This document shows, one piece after another, positions 23,607 to 33,017 of a stretch of 41,884 nucleotides of DNA (position 1 is the stretch's first letter; every line of letters starts with the position of its first letter). Source of the stretch: Bacteroidota bacterium (lineage in GTDB: Bacteria; Bacteroidota; Bacteroidia; B-17B0; Aurantibacillaceae); contig JAUXSA010000123.1 in assembly GCA_030681615.1 (NCBI GenBank), forward strand, positions 1-41,884. The letters run 5' to 3'. Under the pieces are notes generated by a model that saw only the letters and a program-made list of their open reading frames with translations, was not told the origin of the DNA and did not search any database. The translations under genes were made by a program, and so were the position numbers.

Positions 23607-25187
23607 TTGGCTATCACAACAAACCTTACAAAAATAAAATTTGACGATCTTTTTGAGAATAAATTTCAGATCTCGGGCGCTCAAAAATTTATTTACTTTT
23701 TTCTGCTATTCAACAGCATTCTTTTAGTTGTTTCATTTCATCATCCTATTGGCGATTTTGGGAATTACTATTACGGCAGTAAGTTCTGGAGAGAAGGTAT
23801 TGATACTTTAAAATTTTACCAAAGTATCCGGTTTTTTAATTCAGAGATAAGACATCACGAAACAGGTATATTCTTTGAGAACTATACCCCTGTGCCTCCA
23901 TTTTCATTGCTTTTTTATTGGCCACTTACATTTTTAAAGTTGTCTATTGCTAAATTGCTATTTAATCTTTTTGGTCTTTTTGTTTTTTGTTTTTCTCTAC
24001 AACGGTTAATAAGAACAACAAAGGTATTTAGCCCTGCTTTCTATTTTCTCCCTTTTATTTTTTTGCAACCACTTTATTCTAATTTTCATCACGGACAATC
24101 GTATTTATTGATGGCCGCTTTGCTGTTCGAGTTTTATATTGCGCTGCAAAACAATAACAAAATAACCCTTGGTGTAATAATTGCTTTATTATTCTGTTTA
24201 AAGATCTTTCCTGCCTTTATTGCCATTATATTTTTGTTTAAAAAAGACTGGAAATCTATTGGCTGGAGTATTTTATTTACTACCATATTCCTTTTATTGA
24301 CTTTGTTTTGTGTGGGTACAGATGTAATGAACTATTATTATCTGGATGTATTTCCTCGCCTGGCATTAAATGATGTAACAGCCCCATTTTCACATTTTAA
24401 TCAGAGTTTTCATACTTTCTTATTAAATAGCTTTGTTTTTCACCCATTCTTAAATCCATCACCAGTAATTAACGCCACTCTGATGGCAGTGATCATTCAA
24501 ATTGCATTTTACAGTTTTGTGTTTAGCATTCTTATAAAAATGGTTTTAAAACAAAGTTTATTTACGTCGTTTTTTGTTTCTGTATTGGCTTTGGTTTTAA
24601 TAAACAAATACTCCACCGTTTATGGTTTAATAATTCTATTCCCTTTTATTTTTCTTTTAAAAGAGATGAGGATCAAAAAAATGGCTTTACTCTGTTGTTT
24701 ACTTTTTCTTGCTTGTAATATTCCCATTCATAAATTGGTTAATTTACCTCTCGTATTACAATATGCGCGCGTATGGCTTTTAATAGCTGCATTTATTGTT
24801 ATCACGCTTGAATTTAAAACTACTTTTGATATTAAATATTTTGCTGCTTGTTTGCTTGTCTTTATTTTACCATCCATGGCTTTTTATAAGTATAAAACCG
24901 ATAGCACAAACGAGTTCAGGTCAAAAACCGGTATTGTTTACGATTTTAATGTCAGCTCCGATCATATTAAGATGTACACTTGTATTGGTAACAGGGATAC
25001 GGTGGAGAGGATCGAATTTATTTCCAATAAAATAGATTCAACTACCTTTATAAAGAAAAATACGGGATCTTTATTAATTAATAAATCTGTTTTTGTAAAT
25101 AATAAAGACCTTATATTTATGTCAGACGAAAATAGTGGTGTTGGGATGTACTATTTACAGGTGATAAAACCTGCACGGATAAAATAA
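23607..25187 (+). CDS. GT87-like (DUF2029) integral membrane glycosyltransferase
   Basis: A 526-residue protein with about ten membrane helices up to residue ~430 and a soluble C-terminal tail of about 90 residues. The first loop carries PIGDFGNYYYGSKFW, whose acidic residue fits the catalytic position of GT-C/GT87 enzymes. The YSNFHHGQSYLLMAALLFEF block is typical of DUF2029. Relatives transfer sugars from polyprenyl phosphates to periplasmic glycans or lipids. The only start near the 5' end is TTG at 23607, 9 bp after the aminopeptidase stop. Its stop overlaps the next ATG by one base. It may be the first gene of the downstream cluster. Confidence 0.8.
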   Translation: MAITTNLTKIKFDDLFENKFQISGAQKFIYFFLLFNSILLVVSFHHPIGDFGNYYYGSKFWREGIDTLKFYQSIRFFNSEIRHHETGIFFENYTPVPPFSLLFYWPLTFLKLSIAKLLFNLFGLFVFCFSLQRLIRTTKVFSPAFYFLPFIFLQPLYSNFHHGQSYLLMAALLFEFYIALQNNNKITLGVIIALLFCLKIFPAFIAIIFLFKKDWKSIGWSILFTTIFLLLTLFCVGTDVMNYYYLDVFPRLALNDVTAPFSHFNQSFHTFLLNSFVFHPFLNPSPVINATLMAVIIQIAFYSFVFSILIKMVLKQSLFTSFFVSVLALVLINKYSTVYGLIILFPFIFLLKEMRIKKMALLCCLLFLACNIPIHKLVNLPLVLQYARVWLLIAAFIVITLEFKTTFDIKYFAACLLVFILPSMAFYKYKTDSTNEFRSKTGIVYDFNVSSDHIKMYTCIGNRDTVERIEFISNKIDSTTFIKKNTGSLLINKSVFVNNKDLIFMSDENSGVGMYYLQVIKPARIK

Positions 25188-26323
25188 TGAAAAGAGTAAG
25201 TATATATTTTATTGGATTTGTTTTTTTTATTTTTTCCTGTAAAAAAGAAACTAAGGTTGATAATACTATTAACCTTGAATTTACAAAGATCTATGAAATT
25301 GATAATTGGGAGAATGGACGTGGCGGTCTACTCTGGGCACTCTCTTTTTTAGGCGCTGAATTAAAAAAAGACAGTTTAAATGCCGCTATAATTAGGTTAG
25401 ATTCTACACGATTTAATCTTGACTTTTCACGCATTGGTTTTTCAGCAAATGCTGTAAACATGTTAAAAGTAATAACCGATTCACTTAAAAGAACAGAAGA
25501 ATATAAAATTAAAAATTCGGTCGATCTTGGGGCTTTTGTTTCAGTTCTGTTAGGGGGTAGCGAACACTATTACCATATTACCGGTGTTGAAAGAACCTTT
25601 GCTGAAAAATTGAACAAACATAAAGGCGAAGTGCCAATTATTTTCCCGGTTTCAAAGTCGGTGGTCTCAAAAAATACGCGTGTTTTAAAAGTATATAATA
25701 AAGGTGCTTATACAGATTGGTTATTTATTGCTGAAGAGGGCAGTGGCGACATAAGTAAAAATGAATTTAAAGTAAGTGCCTATGAAGTATTTGATATTAT
25801 GCCTAACGGACAATTACGTTTTTCGGTTTACGATGTGGAGGGGAAAATAATGACAGGAAGTCCAGAAGCTATTAGTGAGGCCGGCAAACCTGCTAAATGT
25901 TTATGGTGCCATGAAATTGTTATTCAACCTCTTTTTTCAAATAACGATTCAATTAGCGGTTATATCTCCCAAAGGCAGTACCTTAATTTGGTAAAAACAT
26001 TAATGGACACATTAACTGCCGCCCGTAAAAAACTAAATAGCGATATTGATTATTCAAAAACACAGGATCATTCTTTAACAGAGCGTTTATATGTTGGTTA
26101 TATGGAACCATCTATCATGAAACTTTCTAAAGAATGGAATATTCCAGCTAAAGCCTTAAAAGATATTTTGAAAAATAACCGTACACATCAATACCACGAT
26201 TTTGAATTTTTTGGAGATATCTATTACCGCGATTCGATCATTCAATTTGCTCCATTCAAAGCAAGTATCCCAATTTTCAATGTCAGAGAGAATGATGCGC
26301 GGGAGCCAAATTTCATAAAATAA
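25187..26323 (+). CDS. Lipoprotein with a single CxxCH haem-binding motif
   Basis: A 378-residue protein of no recognised family. The signal ends with lipobox FIFSC (Cys18), so it is lipid-anchored. At 238-242 lies CLWCH, the CxxCH motif that binds haem c covalently, in a GKPAKCLWCHE context. No other CxxCH is present, and no class I cytochrome c fold is obvious around it; a structural or zinc role is the alternative. It overlaps the GT87 gene by one base and is immediately followed by the flippase gene, so co-expression is likely. Confidence 0.75.
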   Translation: MKRVSIYFIGFVFFIFSCKKETKVDNTINLEFTKIYEIDNWENGRGGLLWALSFLGAELKKDSLNAAIIRLDSTRFNLDFSRIGFSANAVNMLKVITDSLKRTEEYKIKNSVDLGAFVSVLLGGSEHYYHITGVERTFAEKLNKHKGEVPIIFPVSKSVVSKNTRVLKVYNKGAYTDWLFIAEEGSGDISKNEFKVSAYEVFDIMPNGQLRFSVYDVEGKIMTGSPEAISEAGKPAKCLWCHEIVIQPLFSNNDSISGYISQRQYLNLVKTLMDTLTAARKKLNSDIDYSKTQDHSLTERLYVGYMEPSIMKLSKEWNIPAKALKDILKNNRTHQYHDFEFFGDIYYRDSIIQFAPFKASIPIFNVRENDAREPNFIK

Positions 26324-27499
26324 TTGAAGGCGCTGAATTCAAATACAGGTATTATTTTTTCAAATACGATAAGAGGGGTTTCTTCTTCTCTGTTGAATGC
26401 CTTTGTTTGTTTCGCCTTTACCGCTCTTAATTTTCAGCTGGATCTTAAAGATTTTGTTATTTTTTTTACCGGAAGCAATTTGTTATTGATCGTTTTTAAT
26501 TGGGGCTTAAAAGACTACAGCGTTAAATTATTTACTTCAGAGAATGAGACTAAAACCATATTCTCAAAATTATTTTCGTTAAGGATCGTTTTATATTTTG
26601 TATTTGGGATCGTTCTGGCTTTTCTCCCACTTAAAATAAGTTTATTGGTTTTTATCCTGGCCTTTTCTTTTTTTAAGTCTATTAATAATACTATCGAAGC
26701 CTTTTCAACTTCGCGGAATAAAAATGCAGGATTTGCACTCATTGATATTTTATCAATCTGCGTTTTGGTAATGGCTTATGTTCTGAATTTTAATTTTACT
26801 GCTGTTTCTGTTTTTATTTTAATAACAGTATCCGAAATATTAAAAGTTGTAGTTGGGCTGCTTTTGTTTAATAAAGAGATCTCGTTGCGACTAATAAACC
26901 CCTTTCCTTTTTTAAAAGAAACGGTAAATTATTTTTTGGTTGCCTTTTTCGCTTTTTTGCTTTCAAAAGTGGATTTTTACATCTCATCACTTTATTTAAA
27001 TGCGAAGGATGTCATCAACTATCATATTTATAGCAGTTTAATTGGTTTATCACAAATTATCATCAGCTCGTTTTTCTCACGCCAAATGGTAAACTGGTTC
27101 AAGTCCAAAGAAGATAAATTTAATGTTGATATGAAACGTTTTTCGCTTGTTTCGCTTGTTTTGTCACTTTTAGCCTTGCCGTTTTTTTATTTTATTACAT
27201 TATACTTTTATAAATTCAACATCTCCATTACTATGTTGATCCTCGTATTTTTTAACCTCTTTATTTTTTCGTTCACACTTTTAGAGATATATTTAAATAC
27301 ACATCAAAACAAGCACCGCATTATTTTAACAGGGGTGCTTTTCTGTGCAATACTCAATATTACCTTATCCTTCATTATTATTAGGCATTTTGAGGTGTTG
27401 GGCGCTATTTTGGCAAATATTATAAGCCTGTTAGCATTATATTTATATTTTAAAATTATTTCTAAGTCCGACAAAAAAACAAAACATTTACCTACTTAA
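26324..27499 (+). CDS. Polysaccharide/lipid flippase-like membrane protein
   Basis: A 391-residue protein with about 12 hydrophobic helices. The N-terminal pattern (GIIFSNTIRGVSSSLLNAFVCF) and the length suggest the MOP/polysaccharide-transport (Wzx-like) superfamily, although it is shorter than most Wzx. Such proteins move lipid-linked saccharides across the inner membrane. It starts with TTG at 26324, directly after the TAA of the preceding gene. With the GT87-like gene upstream it points to a lipid-linked glycan. The superfamily call is moderate. Confidence 0.7.
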   Translation: MKALNSNTGIIFSNTIRGVSSSLLNAFVCFAFTALNFQLDLKDFVIFFTGSNLLLIVFNWGLKDYSVKLFTSENETKTIFSKLFSLRIVLYFVFGIVLAFLPLKISLLVFILAFSFFKSINNTIEAFSTSRNKNAGFALIDILSICVLVMAYVLNFNFTAVSVFILITVSEILKVVVGLLLFNKEISLRLINPFPFLKETVNYFLVAFFAFLLSKVDFYISSLYLNAKDVINYHIYSSLIGLSQIIISSFFSRQMVNWFKSKEDKFNVDMKRFSLVSLVLSLLALPFFYFITLYFYKFNISITMLILVFFNLFIFSFTLLEIYLNTHQNKHRIILTGVLFCAILNITLSFIIIRHFEVLGAILANIISLLALYLYFKIISKSDKKTKHLPT

Positions 27500-27510
27500 A
27501 TTGAAATTTT

Positions 27511-28356
27511 ATGGATATTAAATTAATTACCGACGGTATTTTTAACCTGGAACAAATATTAATTCCTGCTATAATAAACGAACAGGAAAAGAAGCCAAAG
27601 AAGGACGGGGAAAGATTTGATCCTAAAAAACAAAAAACAGAAGAGGCCGAGGACAATAAAATTATTTCTTCAGTGTTAAAACCTATTCTTTTAAAAGAGC
27701 TAACTACCATTTTTCCCAATGCTGATCTTTGGATAAAAGGCGATGGTTTACCTGAAAGAAAAAGTGAATTTGTGTGGGTCGTAAGCCCTTACGTTCAGCG
27801 CCTAATGGGACTTACATATACCAGCATTGCCCTTCAAAAAAATGATGAGCTCTTAATTGGTGTGTTTTTTAATTGGCGCGATCAAAAAATTGTTACGGGC
27901 GAAAAAGGATTGGGCGCAAATGTTTTTGACGAATCATTAAAAGTATCTGATCAGGCAATACATCCCGAATCTTCTTACATTTATTATTTGCCCGACATGA
28001 GTGGGGGTAAAGAAGAAAAAGAAAAATTCATGTTGTTTTTTTCTATGTACAAACAAATTTTTGATAAGATCCAAAAAATGGCATCAGATACCCGCCCTGC
28101 CTACAATGCAGTGATGGAAAATGTAGCAGGATCGATCATAAGAGTTGCGGGTGGCACTTTAGATCTTACGTGGGCAGCAAATTTTGACTATACCGATGTT
28201 GCTGCAGCTATAGCTGTAGTTGAAGAAGCCGGCGGTATTTGTACAGATTTTAGAGGTGGAAAAGAAAAACTTTACACCGGCGAAGAATTATTTTGCAGTA
28301 ATAAGGCAATACATGCTACCTTTTTAGAAATAGCAAAAGAACACCTTAAAGATTAG
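27511..28356 (+). CDS. Inositol monophosphatase-fold protein lacking the metal motif
   Basis: A 281-residue protein with an IMPase/fructose-bisphosphatase-like layout. The position of the hallmark DPIDGT metal site is occupied by VSPYVQR (about 91-97), preceded by the normal EFVWV. The second-site block is partly kept: FDYTDVAAAIAVVEEAGG (225-242), where Asp229 corresponds to the Asp of WDxAAG. A Lys/Glu-rich insertion (about 26-50) replaces the usual N-terminal helix contacts. The missing first-site ligands argue for a non-catalytic pseudoenzyme or a changed reaction. It lies 11 bp after the flippase gene. Confidence 0.7.
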   Translation: MDIKLITDGIFNLEQILIPAIINEQEKKPKKDGERFDPKKQKTEEAEDNKIISSVLKPILLKELTTIFPNADLWIKGDGLPERKSEFVWVVSPYVQRLMGLTYTSIALQKNDELLIGVFFNWRDQKIVTGEKGLGANVFDESLKVSDQAIHPESSYIYYLPDMSGGKEEKEKFMLFFSMYKQIFDKIQKMASDTRPAYNAVMENVAGSIIRVAGGTLDLTWAANFDYTDVAAAIAVVEEAGGICTDFRGGKEKLYTGEELFCSNKAIHATFLEIAKEHLKD

Positions 28357-28457
28357 ATCAAAAAATTGGTATACACTCTAGGGCATTTTAGCGAATATGA
28401 TACACCTTTTTGCACTATCTTTATACTTTAAAATCATCGTTAAATACCGGTTCAAAA

Positions 28458-29960
28458 ATGCCACTTAAAATTTTGTTATTCAATCCACGCAGCGCTAATT
28501 CCAAGCCAAGAATACCTAACAGTATCCTGCAAATTGCTGCGAGTGTGGATGGTAAGCATGAGTATATTTTTGTAGATGGCAATCTTGAAGCTGATCCTAA
28601 AAAAAAGATCCTTGATCATTTTAAGAATGAAAAAATAGATATTTTTGGTTGCACGGTAATGCCTGGCCCCCAACTTAAACAAGCAATTCCAATTTCTAAA
28701 GTTCTAAAACAATTATATCCCAACTTAAAAACTATCTGGGGCGGTTATTTTCCTTCTAATCAACCAAAGTCTGTTTTAAATTCGGGATATATAGATTATA
28801 TAGTTAATGGCCCGGGCGATAATACTTTTCCACAATTAGTAAATGCGATCGAAAATAATTTGCCGGTTGATTCTATTAAGAATTTAATTTATAAGAAAGG
28901 CGATCAAATAATAAAAACAGCAAAAGAAGAACTTTTGGATCTTGATAAGTTGCCTGAACTACCCTATGAAAAATTAAATACTTTTTATCCGCTTCAAAAG
29001 TATTTAGGAAAAACGTATTTAGGAAAAAAAACCATCGCGTATCACAGCAGTTTTGGTTGCCCTTTTACTTGTTCGTTCTGTGCGGTGGTGCCCATTTATA
29101 ATGCCCGCTGGAAAGGAAAATCAGCGCAGGGAATTTATAACGATATTAAGTTTTTAAAAGAAAAATATAATGGAGATGCAATAGAATTTCATGATAATAA
29201 TTTTTTTGTATCTGAAAAACGCACTGTTGAATTTGCCAAATTAATAAAGGATGAAAAAATGGTTTGGTGGGGCGAAGCGCGCATAGACACCATGGATAAA
29301 TACAAAGATGAATCGCTGGCACTTATTCGTGAAGCGGGTTGTAAAATGATCTTTTTTGGTGCAGAAACGGGTAATGACGCTGTTTTAAAAAAAATGGATA
29401 AAGGTGGTACACAAACCGGCGAACAAATTTTAAGATTTGCTGAGCGATTGAAAAAATTCGACATCATTCCTGAATACTCGTTTGTACTTGGCATTCCAAG
29501 TGATACTGAAGAAGAAGTTGATAAACAAATTAATGAGGATATTGAGTTCATTAAAAAAGTAAAAGCGGTTAATCCAAAAACAGAAATAATTATTTATACC
29601 TATAGCCCTGTGCCAACCGAAGGCTCGGACATGTATAATAATGTGCTGGCAAGCGGATTTAAATTTCCTGAGACATTAGAAGATTGGATAAGTCCGGCCT
29701 GGGAAAATTTCGATCTGCGTAAAAACCCATTAACACCCTGGTTAAAACCGTACATGATCGATAAGATCAAAAACTTTGAAACAGTTTTAAATGGTTATTT
29801 CCCAACAGAATCGGATATACGATTTAAGCATTGGCAGAAAAAAATTATCAGTAACTGGAGTGGCTTGCGTTATCATACGGGTTTTTATAAATTTCCAGTT
29901 GAGATAAAAGCTCTTCAAAAAATATGGAAATACCGTCAACCTGAAATAGAAGGGTTTTAA
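28458..29960 (+). CDS. B12-binding-type radical SAM protein (cluster enzyme 1)
   Basis: A 500-residue protein. An N-terminal Rossmann-like domain (about 1-150, with TIWGGYFPS and NGPGDNTFPQ) precedes the radical SAM core with Cys201-x3-Cys205-x2-Cys208 (GCPFTCSFC). Further blocks are EFHDNNFFVS and GAETGNDAVLKKMDKG. The usual B12 DxHxxG motif is not evident in the N-terminal domain, so cobalamin binding would be base-off without the His or absent. Substrate unknown. I use ATG 28458 (MPLKILLFNP), as an upstream ATG at 28410 adds 16 unconserved residues. Its TAA overlaps the next ATG by one base. Confidence 0.85.
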   Translation: MPLKILLFNPRSANSKPRIPNSILQIAASVDGKHEYIFVDGNLEADPKKKILDHFKNEKIDIFGCTVMPGPQLKQAIPISKVLKQLYPNLKTIWGGYFPSNQPKSVLNSGYIDYIVNGPGDNTFPQLVNAIENNLPVDSIKNLIYKKGDQIIKTAKEELLDLDKLPELPYEKLNTFYPLQKYLGKTYLGKKTIAYHSSFGCPFTCSFCAVVPIYNARWKGKSAQGIYNDIKFLKEKYNGDAIEFHDNNFFVSEKRTVEFAKLIKDEKMVWWGEARIDTMDKYKDESLALIREAGCKMIFFGAETGNDAVLKKMDKGGTQTGEQILRFAERLKKFDIIPEYSFVLGIPSDTEEEVDKQINEDIEFIKKVKAVNPKTEIIIYTYSPVPTEGSDMYNNVLASGFKFPETLEDWISPAWENFDLRKNPLTPWLKPYMIDKIKNFETVLNGYFPTESDIRFKHWQKKIISNWSGLRYHTGFYKFPVEIKALQKIWKYRQPEIEGF

Positions 29961-30637
29961 TGTTAGATCGTTTACATAAAAAAGCTTACGATGTTTTAGT
30001 ACAACCCTTTTTAAAACAGTATTTGAAAAAGGAAAGGTGGTTTACGTATGAAGATATTAAATTAAAGATCTATCCGGGTGTTTTTCATCCTGCATATTTT
30101 TTTAGCACTACTTTTTTTGCAGAATTTATTCACAACCTTGACCTAAAAAATAAAAATGTGTGTGAAGTTGGTGCCGGTTCGGGATTATTAAGTTTTATTG
30201 CACTAAAAAGAGGAGCCACTGTTTTTAGTTTTGATATTAGTTCAACGGCTGTAAATGGCATCAAAGAAAACCTTAAAAACAATTTTCCGGAGGCCAAAAA
30301 TTTTAGCGTTTATCTTTCCGATCTGTTTGATTCTGTTCCTGAAAATAAATTTGACCTTCTTTTTATTAATCCTCCCTATTTTTTTAACGATTCTCAAAAC
30401 GAAGGCGCATTCGCCTGGTATTGTGGTAAAAATGGCGAGTATTTCATGAAATTATTCACGCAATTGGGTGCATATTCAATGCCGTCCACACAGATCTTCA
30501 TGTCTTTGGCCGATAATTGCGACCTGGAGAGGATCAAAAGCATAGCAAAAAAGCATAATTATTTGTTAAACCTTGTAACCGAAAAGAAAATAAAGTGGGA
30601 AAAAAACTTTATCTTTAAAGTTACAAAGGAAACATGA
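29960..30637 (+). CDS. SAM-dependent methyltransferase with NPPY motif
   Basis: A 225-residue class I methyltransferase. Motif I is VCEVGAGSGLLSF (about 67-79), an acidic residue follows in FSFDISS, and the catalytic-type NPPYF motif lies in FINPPYFFND (about 135-138). NPPY usually marks methylation of a planar nitrogen (Gln, Asn or adenine), as in HemK/PrmC and N6-adenine enzymes. The long variable N-terminus (YPGVFHPAYFFSTTFFAEF) resembles RsmC/HemK-like families. It overlaps the radical SAM gene upstream by one base and the nucleotidyltransferase gene by four (ATGA). Confidence 0.82.
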   Translation: MLDRLHKKAYDVLVQPFLKQYLKKERWFTYEDIKLKIYPGVFHPAYFFSTTFFAEFIHNLDLKNKNVCEVGAGSGLLSFIALKRGATVFSFDISSTAVNGIKENLKNNFPEAKNFSVYLSDLFDSVPENKFDLLFINPPYFFNDSQNEGAFAWYCGKNGEYFMKLFTQLGAYSMPSTQIFMSLADNCDLERIKSIAKKHNYLLNLVTEKKIKWEKNFIFKVTKET

Positions 30638-31560
30638 TAGCAGTAGATATAGATAAGGTGACTTTAACCAAAGGTCAGTTTGCGATGTATAGCTGTATAT
30701 GTTATTTTGATGTGTTTCGCTATCCGGTAAAACCAAATCAGATACTGGACTTTGCAAATTTTAAAACCACCCAATCACAGGTTAATTTGATCCTGAATGA
30801 ATTAGTGGAGCTTAAACTGATCTCGGAAGCCAATGGATTCTATTTTTTAGAAAAAGCAAATTCAGATTTTATTGCTAAACGTTCCGATTCTGAGAAGAGA
30901 TTCTTAAAAAAGGAAAAAGTAATTAAGCGATATGCGAGTTTTATTTCCCGTTTTCCTTTTGTTGAAGCGGTTTGTATTTCAGGCTCCTGCTCAAAAGGTT
31001 TGTTGGAAGAAGATGGCGACATTGATTATTTTATTATCACGTCTCCAAATAAATTATGGTTGTGCCGCTCTATTTTAATCGCCTTTAAAAAGATCTTCCT
31101 ATTTAACTCAAAAAAATATTTTTGCGTTAATTATTTGGTAGATTCAAATAACCTTGAGATCCCGGATAAGAATATTTTTGTAGCTACAGAAGTAAGAACG
31201 CTTGTGCCAATTACTAATAAGGCTTTATTCGAGAAATTTTTGCTTTCAAATAACTGGACAAATGATTTCCTTCCAAATAAACAGGTGTACGATTCTGCCT
31301 TTTTAAAAGAAAAAAAAGCAACCAAGTATTTTTTCAAATTGATCGAGTTGATGTTTGGAGGTAAACTTGGCGATAAACTGGATAAAAAATGTTTTGACCT
31401 TACACTTTCTTCCTGGCAAAAAAAATTCCCTAATTTTAGTAAAGAAGATTTTGACCTCAATTTACGCAGTCGTAAAAATGTTTCAAAACATCATCCGCGT
31501 GGTTATCAAAAAAAGGTGTTATCAGAATTGAGTAATCGCCTTGAAAAGATAAATTGTTGA
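30634..31560 (+). CDS. Nucleotidyltransferase-domain protein
   Basis: A 308-residue protein. An N-terminal winged-helix-like region (about 10-90) precedes the polymerase-beta-type nucleotidyltransferase signature ISGSCSKGLLEEDGDIDYFII, with the GS(x)nD-x-D metal-binding acids in DGDID. The rest is basic and unrecognised. Such domains transfer NMP to proteins, sugars or small molecules. It is also annotated in many Bacteroidota clusters without function. The 4-bp overlap with the methyltransferase suggests coupled translation. Confidence 0.75.
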   Translation: MIAVDIDKVTLTKGQFAMYSCICYFDVFRYPVKPNQILDFANFKTTQSQVNLILNELVELKLISEANGFYFLEKANSDFIAKRSDSEKRFLKKEKVIKRYASFISRFPFVEAVCISGSCSKGLLEEDGDIDYFIITSPNKLWLCRSILIAFKKIFLFNSKKYFCVNYLVDSNNLEIPDKNIFVATEVRTLVPITNKALFEKFLLSNNWTNDFLPNKQVYDSAFLKEKKATKYFFKLIELMFGGKLGDKLDKKCFDLTLSSWQKKFPNFSKEDFDLNLRSRKNVSKHHPRGYQKKVLSELSNRLEKINC

Positions 31561-31568
31561 CCTTATAC

Positions 31569-33017
31569 ATGAGAGTCCTGTTTACACATTCGTATTTCCT
31601 TCATTTTGATAATAAACAATTAAAAACAAAGACGCCTTTTCCGCCTTTAGCAACGCTTTATGCTGCGTCTGTACTAAGAGAAAATAGTTATGAAGTAAAA
31701 TTGGCAGATCTTCAATTCTCCACTTCTTCTGATGACATAAAGCAACATTTAGAAAACTTCAAACCCGATGTGTTTGTAATTTATGACGACTCGTTTAACT
31801 ATTTAACCAAAATGTGTTTAACAAATATGCGCGAAGCTGCTTTTAGAATGCAGAAATTAGCAAAGGCATATAATATCCCTGTTATTGTTTCATCATCAGA
31901 TGCTACCGATCATCTTGAAAAATATTTTTCTAATGGGGCAGACTATATTATTATTGGTGAGGCAGAGCAAACGCTTTTGGAATTAGTGAATGGTTTAAAA
32001 CAAAAAAATATTTTTGATCCCGCTTCAATAAATGGCCTTGTTTATTTTTCAGAAAATAAGATCATTAAAACTTCACCTCGTGTTGTATTAAAAGATCTTG
32101 ATCAATTGCCCTTACCAGCCTGGGACCTGGTGGATATAACCGAGTATAAAAAAACCTGGCTGTCGGGACACGGTTTTTTCTCTATCAATTTTGTGACTAC
32201 GCGCGGTTGCCCTTATAAATGCAATTGGTGTGCAAAACCTGTTTATGGTAATAGATATAATTCGCATTCGCCACAAAATGTAGCTAAACAAATTAAACAA
32301 CTGCAATCGCAATTTGGTTTTACACATATTTGGTTTGCCGATGATATTTTTGGATTAAAACCAAACTGGTTAAAAGAATTTAATGGGGCAATACAAGAAT
32401 TAAAAATAAAGATCCGATACAAAATTCAAAGTCGTGCCGATCTTTTACTAGAAGATGAAAATATAAAATATCTGGCTGAATCTGGTTGCGAAGAAGTGTG
32501 GATAGGTGCAGAAAGCGGATCGCAAAAAATATTAGATGCTATGGATAAAGGTACAACCATAGAACAAATAAAAGAAGCAACAGCAGTCTTAAAAAAGTAT
32601 AACATAAAACCTTGTTTCTTTTTACAGTTTGGTTATACCGGCGAGTTAATTGGTGATATAGAGAAAACTATTTTAATGGTAGAAGAATTAAAGCCCCATG
32701 ATATTGGCATTTCGGTTTCGTATCCATTACCCGGCACCAAATTTTATGAAAATGTAAAACGGGACCTGGAAACAAAGCAAAACTGGAAAGATTCTGATGA
32801 TCTGCACCTGATGTTTAACAGTACATATGAGGCAAATTTTTACCGCTACTTACAACGTTTTGTACATTATAAATTCAGAACCACACAATCAATAGAATTA
32901 TGGAGGAAGAAGAAAATAAATAAACGAATGGTATTAGGCCCTTATTATTATTTTAAGCAAATAGGCTTAAAGAAAAAATTACAAACTATAGAACCCGATG
33001 CAGGCCGCCTCTTTTGA
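31569..33017 (+). CDS. B12-binding-type radical SAM protein (cluster enzyme 2)
   Basis: A 482-residue protein. The N-terminal domain carries PFPPLATLYAASVLRENSYEV and IIIGEAEQTLLELV, typical of B12-binding radical SAM enzymes, although the B12 His motif is not clear. The cluster motif is Cys214-x3-Cys218-x2-Cys221 (GCPYKCNWC), followed by HIWFADDIFGLKP and WIGAESGSQKILDAMDKG. The C-terminal part is family-specific. The ATG at 31569 (MRVLFTHSYF) is preferred over TTG starts at 31554/31557, which overlap the previous gene. It is a clear paralogue of the 33777 gene. Confidence 0.87.
   Translation: MRVLFTHSYFLHFDNKQLKTKTPFPPLATLYAASVLRENSYEVKLADLQFSTSSDDIKQHLENFKPDVFVIYDDSFNYLTKMCLTNMREAAFRMQKLAKAYNIPVIVSSSDATDHLEKYFSNGADYIIIGEAEQTLLELVNGLKQKNIFDPASINGLVYFSENKIIKTSPRVVLKDLDQLPLPAWDLVDITEYKKTWLSGHGFFSINFVTTRGCPYKCNWCAKPVYGNRYNSHSPQNVAKQIKQLQSQFGFTHIWFADDIFGLKPNWLKEFNGAIQELKIKIRYKIQSRADLLLEDENIKYLAESGCEEVWIGAESGSQKILDAMDKGTTIEQIKEATAVLKKYNIKPCFFLQFGYTGELIGDIEKTILMVEELKPHDIGISVSYPLPGTKFYENVKRDLETKQNWKDSDDLHLMFNSTYEANFYRYLQRFVHYKFRTTQSIELWRKKKINKRMVLGPYYYFKQIGLKKKLQTIEPDAGRLF

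Noticed and set aside
28476-28682. Minus-strand ORF at the start of the first radical SAM gene
   Set aside because: Antisense to conserved coding sequence and without recognisable features.
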